From JANXQG01 sp963719885 (GTDB lineage: Bacteria > Planctomycetota > Planctomycetia > Pirellulales > Thermoguttaceae), in NCBI GenBank assembly GCA_963719885.1, contig CAVRDP010000007.1, forward strand, positions 248,001 to 312,000: DNA of 64,000 nt, read 5' to 3'. Of this stretch, positions 35,975 to 44,767 are shown in pieces. The notes under the pieces were generated by a model that ran no database searches, was not told the DNA's origin, and saw only the letters and a program-made list of their open reading frames with translations. Position numbers and translations under genes: made by a program. Numbering within the stretch: the first letter of the stretch is position 1; every line of letters starts with the position of its first letter.

Positions 35975-36083
35975 TCGGATGACTAGATAAAGAGCAACTC
36001 GGCGCCCGATGGCCGGGGGGCGCGTTGAAGAGTAAGCCGACGTGGACGAATGCCTCAGGGCGTTCCTCCACGTCGGCTTTTTT
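35975..36083 (+). promoter_or_regulatory. Structured leader RNA with terminator, copy B (riboswitch candidate)
   Basis: TCGGATGACTAGATAAAG is followed by GAG-CAA-CTC, a compensated version of GGG-CAA-CCC in copy A. A variable GC-rich hairpin comes next, then AGTAAGCCGACGTGG. The terminator GCCGACGTGG (36036-36045) / CCACGTCGGC (36068-36077) plus TTTTTT is identical to that of copy A, while its loop differs. It ends 37 bp before the GTG start of the glycosyltransferase. 5' GTCGG can pair with the terminator's CCGAC, as in copy A. Confidence 0.7.
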
Positions 36084-36119
36084 GTTTTCTGCATGGAAAA
36101 CCATTACAGGAGGTGACCA

Positions 36120-37353
36120 GTGAATACCGTACAACCCCTTTTCGTCTCGACCTATCCGCCGGAAGCCTGCGGACTGGCGACCTTCACCCGCGACTCTGCC
36201 GACGCCGTGGACATGGCGGCGCACGAGCCAGTCTCCTCGATCGCGGCGATCCAGAAGACCGCCGCGCTCCGCTACGACGATCCGCGCGTGGCCCACGTCA
36301 TCGATAACGGCCGGAGAGATGCGTACCATCTCGCGGCGGAGGTGGCCAACGACGGTCCCTGCGACGTGGTGAGCTTGCAGCACGAGTTCGGCCTCTATCC
36401 CGACGACTGGGGCCGGCGCGTGTTGGACTTCGTGCTGCGCATGCCGCAAACCCATCGTCACCACGTTCCACACGCTCTTGACCCGGCCGGACCCCTTGCC
36501 GCGGCGACTGATTCAAAACCTGGCAGCCCACAGTCAAGGGATCGTCGTGATGACCCGCATTGCAGCCGACCTCCTGGCCGGCGTTTACGGCGTATCCGGG
36601 CCGACGGTTCACGTCATTCCCCACGGAGTGCCGATGGTCCCCTTCCAGCGCAACGGCACGCACAAGGCCCGGCTGGGGCTCGCCGGACGGAAAGTCATTT
36701 GTACCTTCGGACTCATCAATCGAGGCAAGGGGCTGGAGTTCATGATCCAGGCCATGCCGCGGATCGTTGCCGCTTGCCCGGATGCCTTGTACCTGATCGT
36801 GGGCGTCACCCACCCGCAGGTCAAGCGCCGGGAGGGGGAGATTTATCGAGAAAGCCTGGTCGCGATGGCGGAGAAACTGGGCGTCGCCGCCAATGTCCGT
36901 TTCGTGAACCAATACCTGGCCCTGGACGACCTGCTGGCCTATCTGCAATCTTGCGACGTCTACGTGACTCCTTATCCGGGGAAAGACCAGATTGCCAGCG
37001 GCACTTTGGCATACGCGCTGGCCGCCGGAGGCGCCGTGGTCAGTACTCCTTACCTGTACGCCGAAGAGGTCCTGGCCGACGGGCGCGGCCTGCTTGTGCC
37101 CTTTGGCGGGAGCGAGGCCATGGCCGATGCGACGCTGCGCTTCCTGACGGACACCGCATTCCAACGCGAGACGCGGCACAAGGCCTATCGCTATGCAATG
37201 CCCATGTTCTGGTCCAACGTGGGGCAGCGGTACTTGAACCTGTTCACTCAGATCACGTCCATCAACGCGGGGATGAAACGGCTGTACCGCAAAGCTTTTC
37301 CCATGCCGGACGATGAGTTTCAGGGTGCCGAACTTGCGGAGGAATGCCTGTGA
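36120..37353 (+). CDS. GT4-type glycosyltransferase (one frameshift)
   Basis: The start is GTG 36120 with AGGAGG 6 nt upstream. The N-terminal Rossmann part reads FVSTYPPEACGLATFTRDSA and CDVVSLQHEFGLYPDDWG. The frame shifts near 36450, giving KPIVTTFHTLLTRPDP, then VHVIPHGVP, ICTFGLINRGKGLEF (the GT-B C-domain start) and KDQIASGTLAYALAAGGAVV, the nucleotide-sugar site with an ExxxG..YAL-like pattern. The stop overlaps the next gene by 10 bp. It is followed by an (alpha/alpha)-barrel-like protein and two GH130 proteins, so it probably makes a mannose-containing oligosaccharide; donor and acceptor are unknown. No signal peptide. Confidence 0.85.
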
Positions 37354-38495
37354 CACCTATACACTACCCTGTCATGTTAGATCACCTGGATCGCATGACC
37401 GACTCGACAGGGCTCGTCCAACATGCCATTTACTGTGTTCCCCGACGGGAGAGCGGCTATACGACCGACGACAACGCCCGGGCCTTGCGGCTCTGCGTTC
37501 GTCTCTGGAATCAGCACCCCGCACCGCGGATGCTGGAGCGGGTGACGGTCTACCTGGGTTTCCTGGAGCATGCCCGCGGCATCGGTCGGGGGTTCCATAA
37601 TTTTCTCGCTTACGACCGCCATTGGCTCGATGCCGAGGGCTGCGGCGATAGCCAGGGCCAGGCGGTGCGGGCCCTGGCGGAAGTGCTCGGCAGCAACTTG
37701 CCGGGCGGCTACCGGGCCTTGGCCCGCGAGTTGATCGATGCGGTTTCGCCCACGCTTGCCGACATGCGGAGCCTGCGTGCCCAGGCGTACGTGATCCTGG
37801 CCTGGGGACACCTTTGGGTTTCAGGAGTGGAAGAAATCGAACCCTTGGAAGCTGTTGCGTGGTCCGCGGCGCAGCGCCTGGCCGACTGCTACCACCGTGC
37901 CCTGCGACCCGATTGGCAGTGGTTCGAGTCGCGCATGACCTATGCCAACGCGGTATTGCCGCACGCGCTGTTTGTCGCCGCCAAGCGGTGGCCCGAGGAG
38001 GACTTGCTCGACATCGCACGAACATCGTTTGCCTTCCTCGACCAACATACGACTGCCGTGACCCAGGGTACTGGGTGCCCCAAGAGTACCGGGTGCCCCG
38101 TTTTCTGGCCCATCGGAAACGAGGGGTGGTATCCCCGTGGAGAGGAGAAGGCGTTGTACGATCAACAGCCCGTGGAAGCGGTCACGATGGCCGACGCCGC
38201 ACTGGCGGCGTTTAATCTGCTTGGCGGTGAGGAATACTTGGCTGTCTTCCGCCGGGCCCACGGCTGGTTCCATGGCCGCAATAGCCTGAATCAGCCGCTG
38301 GTTGACATCCAGTGCGGCGCCTGCTACGACGGCCTTCAGGCTTCCGGCGTGAATCGCAACCAGGGGGCGGAATCGACGCTGGCCTACTTGTGGACCGAAA
38401 TGAGCGAGGAAGCTATTATCCATGAAAATCAACCCGCATCGAGAATCGCCGCCCCTTCGTCCGTACGCGGATCTGTTCCACCGCCACGGCGCTAA
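37344..38495 (+). CDS. Glycosyltransferase-associated (alpha/alpha)-barrel-like protein
   Basis: This 383-aa protein has repeated helical pairs and conserved segments HYPVMLDHLDRMTDSTG, GYTTDDNARALRLCV, GFHNFLAYDRHWLDAEG and DSQGQAVRALAEV. A later FWPIGNEGWYPRG segment and QGAESTLAYLWTE are typical of the family that follows such glycosyltransferases. The residues GTGCPKSTGCP before FWPIG derive from a short repeat (38066-38100) and look like an in-frame insertion. It overlaps both neighbours (10 bp and 74 bp). The fold suggests a glycoside hydrolase or lyase, but I see no proven catalytic pair. Confidence 0.7.
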   Translation: MPVTPIHYPVMLDHLDRMTDSTGLVQHAIYCVPRRESGYTTDDNARALRLCVRLWNQHPAPRMLERVTVYLGFLEHARGIGRGFHNFLAYDRHWLDAEGCGDSQGQAVRALAEVLGSNLPGGYRALARELIDAVSPTLADMRSLRAQAYVILAWGHLWVSGVEEIEPLEAVAWSAAQRLADCYHRALRPDWQWFESRMTYANAVLPHALFVAAKRWPEEDLLDIARTSFAFLDQHTTAVTQGTGCPKSTGCPVFWPIGNEGWYPRGEEKALYDQQPVEAVTMADAALAAFNLLGGEEYLAVFRRAHGWFHGRNSLNQPLVDIQCGACYDGLQASGVNRNQGAESTLAYLWTEMSEEAIIHENQPASRIAAPSSVRGSVPPPRR

Positions 38496-39447
38496 CCCGA
38501 TTCTCACTGCCTGCGACTGGCCCTATCCGGCCAACACGGTGTTCAACGCTGGCGCGTGTCAGATTGGCGATGAGACGGTCCTGCTGGTTCGCGTCGAGGA
38601 CCGGCGCGGTCATTCGCATCTGACCGTGGCCCGCAGCAACGACGGCGCGACAAATTGGCGGATCGACTCGAAACCCAGTTTTGCAGCCGATCCAGCAAAC
38701 TACGCGGAAGAAGCCTGGGGCGTGGAAGATCCGCGCGTGACCTGGATCGAGGACCGCGAACAGTGGATCATCGCCTACACGGCCTACTCGCCCAGCGGTC
38801 CGCTGGTGTCGTTGGCCCAGACGCAAGACTTCAAAACGTTCAACCGCCTCGGTCCGGTGATGCCCCCCGAGGACAAGGACGCGGCCGTCTTTCCCCGCCG
38901 CTTCGGCAACCGCTACGCGATGATTCATCGCCCGGTCGCTAGCGGGAGTTTCGGCGCGAACATCTGGATCTCCTTCTCGCCCGACCTGATTCATTGGGGC
39001 AGCCACCAGGTTCTCATGCATGCGCGGCGCGGCGCCTGGTGGGACGCCAAGAAGATCGGCCTGTCTTCGCCGCCTCTGGAAACGCCCGAGGGCTGGTTGA
39101 TGCTTTATCATGGCGTGCGCACGACGGCAGGCGGGTGTCTGTATCGACTCGGCCTGGCGTTATTGGATTTGGAGGACCCTTGCCGGGTCCTGCGACGGAG
39201 CGACGAATGGGTCTTTGCGCCGGAGATGCCCTACGAGCGCCAGGGGGACGTCAACGGCGTGGTCTTTCCCTGTGGCTGGATACTGGACAAGCCCAGCGGC
39301 GAGATCCGCCTCTATTACGGAGGGGCGGACACCTGCCTGGCGTTGGCCACCGCCCAGCTCAACGGGGTGCTCGGTTACCTGCACACGTGCCCGGAGCCGC
39401 GAACGGGGAAGCGGGGGGAAGAAATGGCCCCGCCGGGTGACGAGTAG
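38422..39447 (+). CDS. GH130-family glycoside phosphorylase
   Basis: This is a 341-aa five-bladed propeller protein of the PH1107/GH130 family, enzymes that reversibly phosphorolyse beta-mannosides. Typical strands are ANTVFNAGACQIGDETVLLV, RVEDRRGHSHLTVARS, AWGVEDPRVTWI (the EDPR motif) and DKDAAVFPRRFGNRYAMIHR. GAWWDAKKIGLSSPPLETPE and GWLMLYHGVR follow. It starts inside the 3' end of the previous gene. There is no signal peptide, so the substrate is intracellular. The exact linkage specificity cannot be read. Confidence 0.87.
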   Translation: MKINPHRESPPLRPYADLFHRHGANPILTACDWPYPANTVFNAGACQIGDETVLLVRVEDRRGHSHLTVARSNDGATNWRIDSKPSFAADPANYAEEAWGVEDPRVTWIEDREQWIIAYTAYSPSGPLVSLAQTQDFKTFNRLGPVMPPEDKDAAVFPRRFGNRYAMIHRPVASGSFGANIWISFSPDLIHWGSHQVLMHARRGAWWDAKKIGLSSPPLETPEGWLMLYHGVRTTAGGCLYRLGLALLDLEDPCRVLRRSDEWVFAPEMPYERQGDVNGVVFPCGWILDKPSGEIRLYYGGADTCLALATAQLNGVLGYLHTCPEPRTGKRGEEMAPPGDE

Positions 39448-39592
39448 TAGGGCGAGCCGAGCCCAGGCGGGTCCCACCAAGAAACTATGCGCGTATAGCC
39501 GGGGGTTGACGAGAGTAAGTTCTAGGGGTAAATTTAGGCATGAAGTTAATCCCCGGAGAAGAATGCACTGCTGCGGCTCACGCTGGAGTAAG

Positions 39593-41078
39593 ATGTCTCA
39601 AGTAACCAACCGCAAAGGTGACCAGGGTGCCCTGAAAGTTCGGCGTTTGCCGGTCACCTTCCGCAGCGATTTTCGCCGCGTCATTACCCGCTTCTTCAAC
39701 CCCGGCGGGGAGGCGCGGATCTCGAACGTCATCGACCGCGTTCGCGCCCTGGGCGACGCACAGGTCGACCGCCTGCTGGACGAGGTGTTCCTGAAGTTCC
39801 GTACCCGCCACGGCAACATCGCCTCCGTGCTCGACGAGAACTGCGCTGCGGCCCTGGAAATTGTCGGCCAACCGGACGACTGCTCGCGCAATCGCCGCAT
39901 GTTGATTGGGTCCTACTTGACCGCCGAGTATTCCATCGAATCCGCGGCCCTCTTCAACCCCTCGATCGTCCCGCATTTCAACCAGCGCAACATTCCCGCC
40001 GGTGCGGTGCGGATCATCATGAGCCTGCGGGCGACCGGCGAGGGGCACGTCTCCTCCATCGTCTTCCGCACCGGCGTCATCTATTCCGACCACCACATCC
40101 AGATCGACCCCTGCAGCCGCTTCACCAAGCCCGTCCGGGTCGTGCGGGACAAGCAGTATGAAAAGCCTTTGTTCCGCCGCAAGCTCAAAGACATCGGCGT
40201 CAACGATGCGGTGACGGACCTCGTTCTGGATCGCCTCGGCGACTCGTTCACTTTGGTCCAACTCGAACAGGCCATCGCGGAAGCGCGGGCTGCGGCGCCT
40301 GAGAAGCTTCAACTCGATGAATCGCTGCAGGACATCCATTGGTTGGCCGACTCGAACTACCAGTTGGAGCTTCCGCGGGAAGCGGAGGCCTCGGAGCTGG
40401 TGATTTTCCCGCTGACCAGCAACGAAAGCCACGGCATCGAGGACCTCCGCATGGTCCGCTTCGTGGACGACGACGGCAGCAGTCAGCTACTACGGCACCT
40501 GCACGGCCTTCGACGGCTATCGCGTGCTCCCGCAACTGATCGAGACCCGCGACTTCCTGCGGATTGGCGTACACACCATCAACGGCGCCTGCGCACTGAA
40601 CAAGGGCATGGCGCTTTTTCCGCGGCGGATCGGCGGGCACTACGTGATGTGTTCCCGCATCGACGGCGAGAACCTTTACATCATGTTCTCCGACATCGTT
40701 CACTTCTGGGAGACCGCCGAGTTGCTCCGGACGCCGCACTATCCCTGGGGGCTGGTGCAGATCGGCAACTGCGGCTCGCCCCTGGAAACGCCGGAAGGCT
40801 GGCTCTTGCTGACGCACGGCGTCGGTCCCATGCGGACCTACTCCATCGGCGCCATGCTGCTGGACCTGAACGACCCCTTAAAGGTCATCGGCTGCCTCGA
40901 CGAGCCGCTGATCACGCCCACCGAAAAAGAACGCGACGGCTACGTGCCCAACGTCGTCTACTCCTGCGGGGCGATGATCCACGACGAGAACCTCTACCTC
41001 CCCTTCGCCACGTCCGACATGATCACCCGCTTTGCCATCGTGTCGCTCGATTCCCTTTTGAACCGACTCATCGGCTAG
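39593..41078 (+). CDS. Second, longer GH130-family phosphorylase (one frameshift)
   Basis: ATG 39593 has GGAG upstream. An N-terminal domain of ~280 aa (FFNPGGEARISNVIDRVRAL; AEYSIESAALFNPSIVPHF; RFTKPVRVVRDKQYEKPLF) precedes the GH130 propeller, which begins ESHGIEDLRMVRFVDDDGSS. The frame shifts at about 40488 (CAGCTACTACGG) and resumes YYGTCTAFDGYRVLPQL, NKGMALFPRRIGGHYVMCSR, GNCGSPLETPEGWLLLTHGV and YVPNVVYSCGAM. This domain order matches long GH130 proteins active on mannan-type glycans. It ends the operon. Confidence 0.85.
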
Positions 41079-41197
41079 CGTGGCGATCCGCGCCAACAGG
41101 TGCGTGGGCATTTGGCATGGCAAAGCGAAATGTATGGACGCGGTTCAAAGGGCAGCCACCAGAGACGCCTTGTCAACGGAAGAAGAATGGCAAAGGG

Positions 41198-43267
41198 TCA
41201 CATCGCCCGTGCCTGGCAGGCGTCAGTAGCTAATCTGTTTGTCAGCAACGAATCGCTGCAGCTTGCGCAGCGCGGCTCGCTGTCGCGCAGGTATTCGCGC
41301 TGGAAGAGCGGGCAGATGCGGCCAGGCGGATCGATCGAGACGACCGTGTTGCCGCGCACGAGCAGCGTGTACGTTGCCAGGCCCATCTTCTCTTTGACCG
41401 CCCGCTCGCTGATCGGGCTTTGGATAACGATCGCGTCGCCCGGCTTGACCTCGCCGAGGTTCAGGTAGCGCGCATTCCAGGTGAACAGCCGCGGCTGGCC
41501 GCTGACCTGCACGGTGATTGCGTTGCTGCCGGTGGGAATCCATTCCGGCGCATGCACCTGAACGTTCTTGCAAGCCTGGTGCACTTTGATCTCAACGCGG
41601 CCCTGGTAGGGGACGAAGCTGTAGACGTCGGCCCAGGGCGAAGCGCGGTTGAGCAACATGTTGACCTTCAACTCGCCGTCGTTGAACTCCAGGATGTGGC
41701 TCCAGAGAAACCAGAGGGCGCGGGTGCAGTTGGCGGTGCAGCACTGCATGAACAGGTTCTCCTGGGGACCGCGCCAATACTCGTTGCCCAGGGCCCAACT
41801 GGCAAAAGAGCCCAGATTGCGATCGGCGACATGGTCGATACATTCGTTGTAAAGCGGTTTCTTGGGCGGCAGCGCCTGGCCGTAGCGGACCAGGTCGTCG
41901 GCCTTGGCTCGCGTGAGCTGGATTTCGGAGAAGTAGTTGCGGGCCCGAGCGCTCGGCGTCCTCATAGTAATCCCCCGCGCCGAAGGCGGAGAGATTGCAG
42001 GCGAGCACTTCCATGTCGCCGACGGCGCAGCCCTCGGAAGTGGCGTAATTGACGTCGGCGAACTCGGGGGTAAAGCCGGTGACCGGAGCGAAGCCGGAGG
42101 CAGGCGACTTGGCCCACTCGAAGCTCTTGCGGCAGAATGCCAACAATTCCTTGTCCTTGGCCGCGTCGGCGTATTCCAGCATGCCGATCAGGTAATTCGT
42201 GTGGCCGTGGAAGTGATGATCGCCGCCAAATTCCCCCTTGGGACCCCAATTAAATTCTCCCTTGGGGCCCCAGTAATTGCCGTCGTGATAGCGCATGAAG
42301 TTGGTCAGCAGCCGGGCCAATTCCAGGGCCTTGCGGTCGCCCGTCAACTTGTAGGTCAGGGCGAAGCGCGGATGAAGCGGCCGTTGATCTCGCCCCCCTC
42401 CGTGTTCGACGGCGCGGCGGCCAGGGGGGCCTTGGGATCGAACTTGGCGCAGGGCTCGAACAAGTAGGCCGGAAAGTAGGCGTAGTCGCCCTTCTTGATT
42501 GCCAGTTCGTCGAAGCGGGCAACCATCTTCCACATCATCTCTTTCCAGAGCGGGTTGCCGTCACGCTGGTAGTAGATGTCAAGCACCTTGATCATGCGGC
42601 CCACGGCCTGGGGATGGGCGAACTGCTTAATGCCCGACTCTTCCACGAGCGAATTGGCGGCCCACTTCGCATAGGCGTCCACCTCCTTGAGCCGCTTCGG
42701 ATCCGGTTTCACGATGGTGAACAAGGCGCCATTGGGGCGGGCGATGGCGTGGGCCCACCAGAGTTCCCTGCCGTACCAGGGCTTTCCCTGGAGCGGGAAG
42801 TAATAAAGGCCGTCGGGGCCGATCGACTTCAGGATCACATCCTGCCAAGTCTGGTCCACCTGAGTCATGAAGGTGCTGCCGGTGACGATGCGCAAGAGGG
42901 GCAGGGCTTCCATGTACTTGGGCGTACACCAGTCGCTGAAGTTGTGGGCCATGCGCAGTGGATTGCCCATGTAGACGGAAAAGTACTGCTCGTAGTCCTG
43001 CTGCCGATTGGTATCGCAGGTCAGGACGTTGATCGCCAGCTTGGACATCTTGGCGATGTCCGTGGTGTCGGGCACCATGTCCCCGTAGGTCTTGCCCTGC
43101 ACGGGCTTGACGGCAAACAGTGTGGCACTGGGTTTGATGTAACCGATCTTGGCCCCGGCCGGCGGCATGGCGTCGGTCCAAGGCCACTCGGTGGAATCCG
43201 CTCGAGCGTGGGTGAGGGCCAGGCCCAGTACGCAAACTAACATCAGTATTTTCCCGACGCATTTCAT
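41198..43267 (-). CDS. Secreted GH127/DUF1680-like glycosidase (two frameshifts)
   Basis: ATG 43267 starts a signal peptide (MKCVGKILMLVCVLGLALTH, then ARADS). The first frame holds YFPLQGKPWYGRELWWAHA and KVLDIYYQRDGNPLWKEMM. After a shift near 42370 it reads FALTYKLTGDRKALELARLL and GDHHFHGHTNYLIGMLEYAD; after another near 41955, ARNYFSEIQLTRAKADDLVR and LFMQCCTANCTRALWFLWSH. A C-terminal beta part (LKVNMLLNRASPWADVYSF) follows. The helical barrel plus beta-sandwich and the CC..N..R motif resemble GH127/DUF1680 enzymes. A 24-bp duplication (WGPKGEF twice) occurs near 42240. Convergent to the GH130 operon. Confidence 0.7.
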
Positions 43268-43555
43268 CAGGGAGCATCCTCTCAAAATAGGAATCGAAAC
43301 CCGCCAACAGCTCAAGGGCTTTGATGGGGGCGCTGTATTCCGCTCGATCGCGGTCGGCGAAGGGCGTCGTGTGGAGCATCTCATTGTATCCGCCGTATGC
43401 GGCGGTCGCCATCCTTGCAGGGCAAACTATATGATCGCATACTATTACCCAATGCGATCCGTTTGGCGGTTCCGTATTGGGCGGTTCTTAAGCTTGCCTT
43501 CGCATCCATGTGCGCTAAAATTCCAAAGTCCTTCGGACTTGGAAAGGAATTGGCC

Positions 43556-43969
43556 GTGAATTCGGGTGACCTTGCTGATGCCGACCTGGCGACACTGCCA
43601 AGCTCGCATGACGTCGTGGAAACGGTCGAGCGTCTGAAATCGTTGCTGAGTCAGAAAAAGATCGAGGTGTTCGCCGACGTTGATCATGCCGCGGGCGCAC
43701 AAAAGGTCGGTTTGTCCTTGAGGCCGACGCGATTGTTGATTTTCGGCAACCCCCGGGCCGGCACGCCGCTGATGCAGAGCCAACAGACCATCGGTCTCGA
43801 CTTGCCGTTGCGGGCCCTGGTCTGGGAGGACGGGGCGGGCAAGGTCTGGCTGACTTACCATCGGCCCGAGTTTCTGGCTCAGCGCCACCGAATTCACGGG
43901 CACGACGAAGCAGTCCAAGCCCTGGAGGCAGGTCTGGCCGCCGTGGCCGGCGCGGCCACTTCCCCGTAA
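43556..43969 (+). CDS. DUF302-family protein
   Basis: This is about 137 aa from GTG 43556, chosen for AAGGA 7 nt upstream and because the family pattern starts soon after; an ATG at 43508 adds a likely non-coding extension. It has LPSSHDVVETVERLKSLLSQ, KIEVFADVDHAAGA, RPTRLLIFGNPRAGTPLMQ and LPLRALVWEDGAGKVWLTYH, all typical of DUF302 (PF03625). The biochemical role is unknown; such proteins often sit near stress or redox genes. A hairpin (CCAAAGTCC-TTC-GGACTTGG) lies just before the ribosome binding site. It is followed after 24 bp by an SDR gene. Confidence 0.85.
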   Translation: MNSGDLADADLATLPSSHDVVETVERLKSLLSQKKIEVFADVDHAAGAQKVGLSLRPTRLLIFGNPRAGTPLMQSQQTIGLDLPLRALVWEDGAGKVWLTYHRPEFLAQRHRIHGHDEAVQALEAGLAAVAGAATSP

Positions 43970-43993
43970 CGATCTCAAGAAAAGGAGACCCAC

Positions 43994-44743
43994 ATGCAAC
44001 GCCTGCAAGGAAAAAACGCCCTCGTCACCGGGGCTTCCAAGGGCATCGGCGCCGCCATCGCTGCAAATATGGCAGCCGAAGGCGCCTCCGTCGTCGTCAA
44101 CTACGCCAGCAGCAAGGGCGGTGCTGATGCTGTCGTCGATCGCATCATGCGGAACGGAGGGAGGGCCCTCGCCGTCCAAGCCGATGTTTCCCAGCCCGAG
44201 GAAATTCAGCGTCTCTTCGCCGAAGCAAGGAAAGCGTTCGGCAAGCTCGACATCGTTGTCAATAACGCGGGTATTTACGAGTTCTTGCCGTTGGAGTCGA
44301 TAACGGCGGAGCATTTTCACAAGCAGTTCAACCTCAACGTACTTGCCCTTCTTCTAGTGACACAAGAGGCGGTCAAGCATTTCGGCCCGGAGGGTGGCAG
44401 CATCGTCAATATCAGTTCCCTGGTGGCCACGCTGGCGCTTCCCAACGCTTCCGTATACAGTGGTACGAAGGCCGCCGTCGTCGCCATCACCAAGTCACTC
44501 GCCCGGGAATTAGGGCCGCGCAAGATCCGCGTGAACGCGATCAACCCGGGCATGATCGAAACCGAAGGGTTGCATGCCATAGGATTCGCTGAAGGCGACT
44601 TCCGCAACGACGTCGAAACGCAAACGCCGCTGGGCAGAATCGGTCAGCCTCAAGACATTGCGCCGGCCGCGGTTTTCCTGGCATCGGAGGAATCGGCCTG
44701 GATTACCGGCGAAACTCTCTACATCTCGGGCGGCCTGCGGTAG
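43994..44743 (+). CDS. Short-chain dehydrogenase/reductase (FabG-like)
   Basis: This 249-aa classical SDR has TGASKGIG (12-19) binding NAD(P), NNAG in VVNNAGIYEF, the catalytic Ser in NISSLVATLALP and YSGTK (YxxxK), and the C-terminal ASEESAWITGETLYISGG that ends many FabG-like proteins. AAAGGAG precedes the ATG. The substrate is unknown: ketoacyl reductase, sugar dehydrogenase or detoxifying reductase are all possible. It lies between DUF302 and a glucosidase on the same strand, probably one operon. Confidence 0.88.
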   Translation: MQRLQGKNALVTGASKGIGAAIAANMAAEGASVVVNYASSKGGADAVVDRIMRNGGRALAVQADVSQPEEIQRLFAEARKAFGKLDIVVNNAGIYEFLPLESITAEHFHKQFNLNVLALLLVTQEAVKHFGPEGGSIVNISSLVATLALPNASVYSGTKAAVVAITKSLARELGPRKIRVNAINPGMIETEGLHAIGFAEGDFRNDVETQTPLGRIGQPQDIAPAAVFLASEESAWITGETLYISGGLR

Positions 44744-44767
44744 TCTCCTTATCCGGGGGAATGCGAC

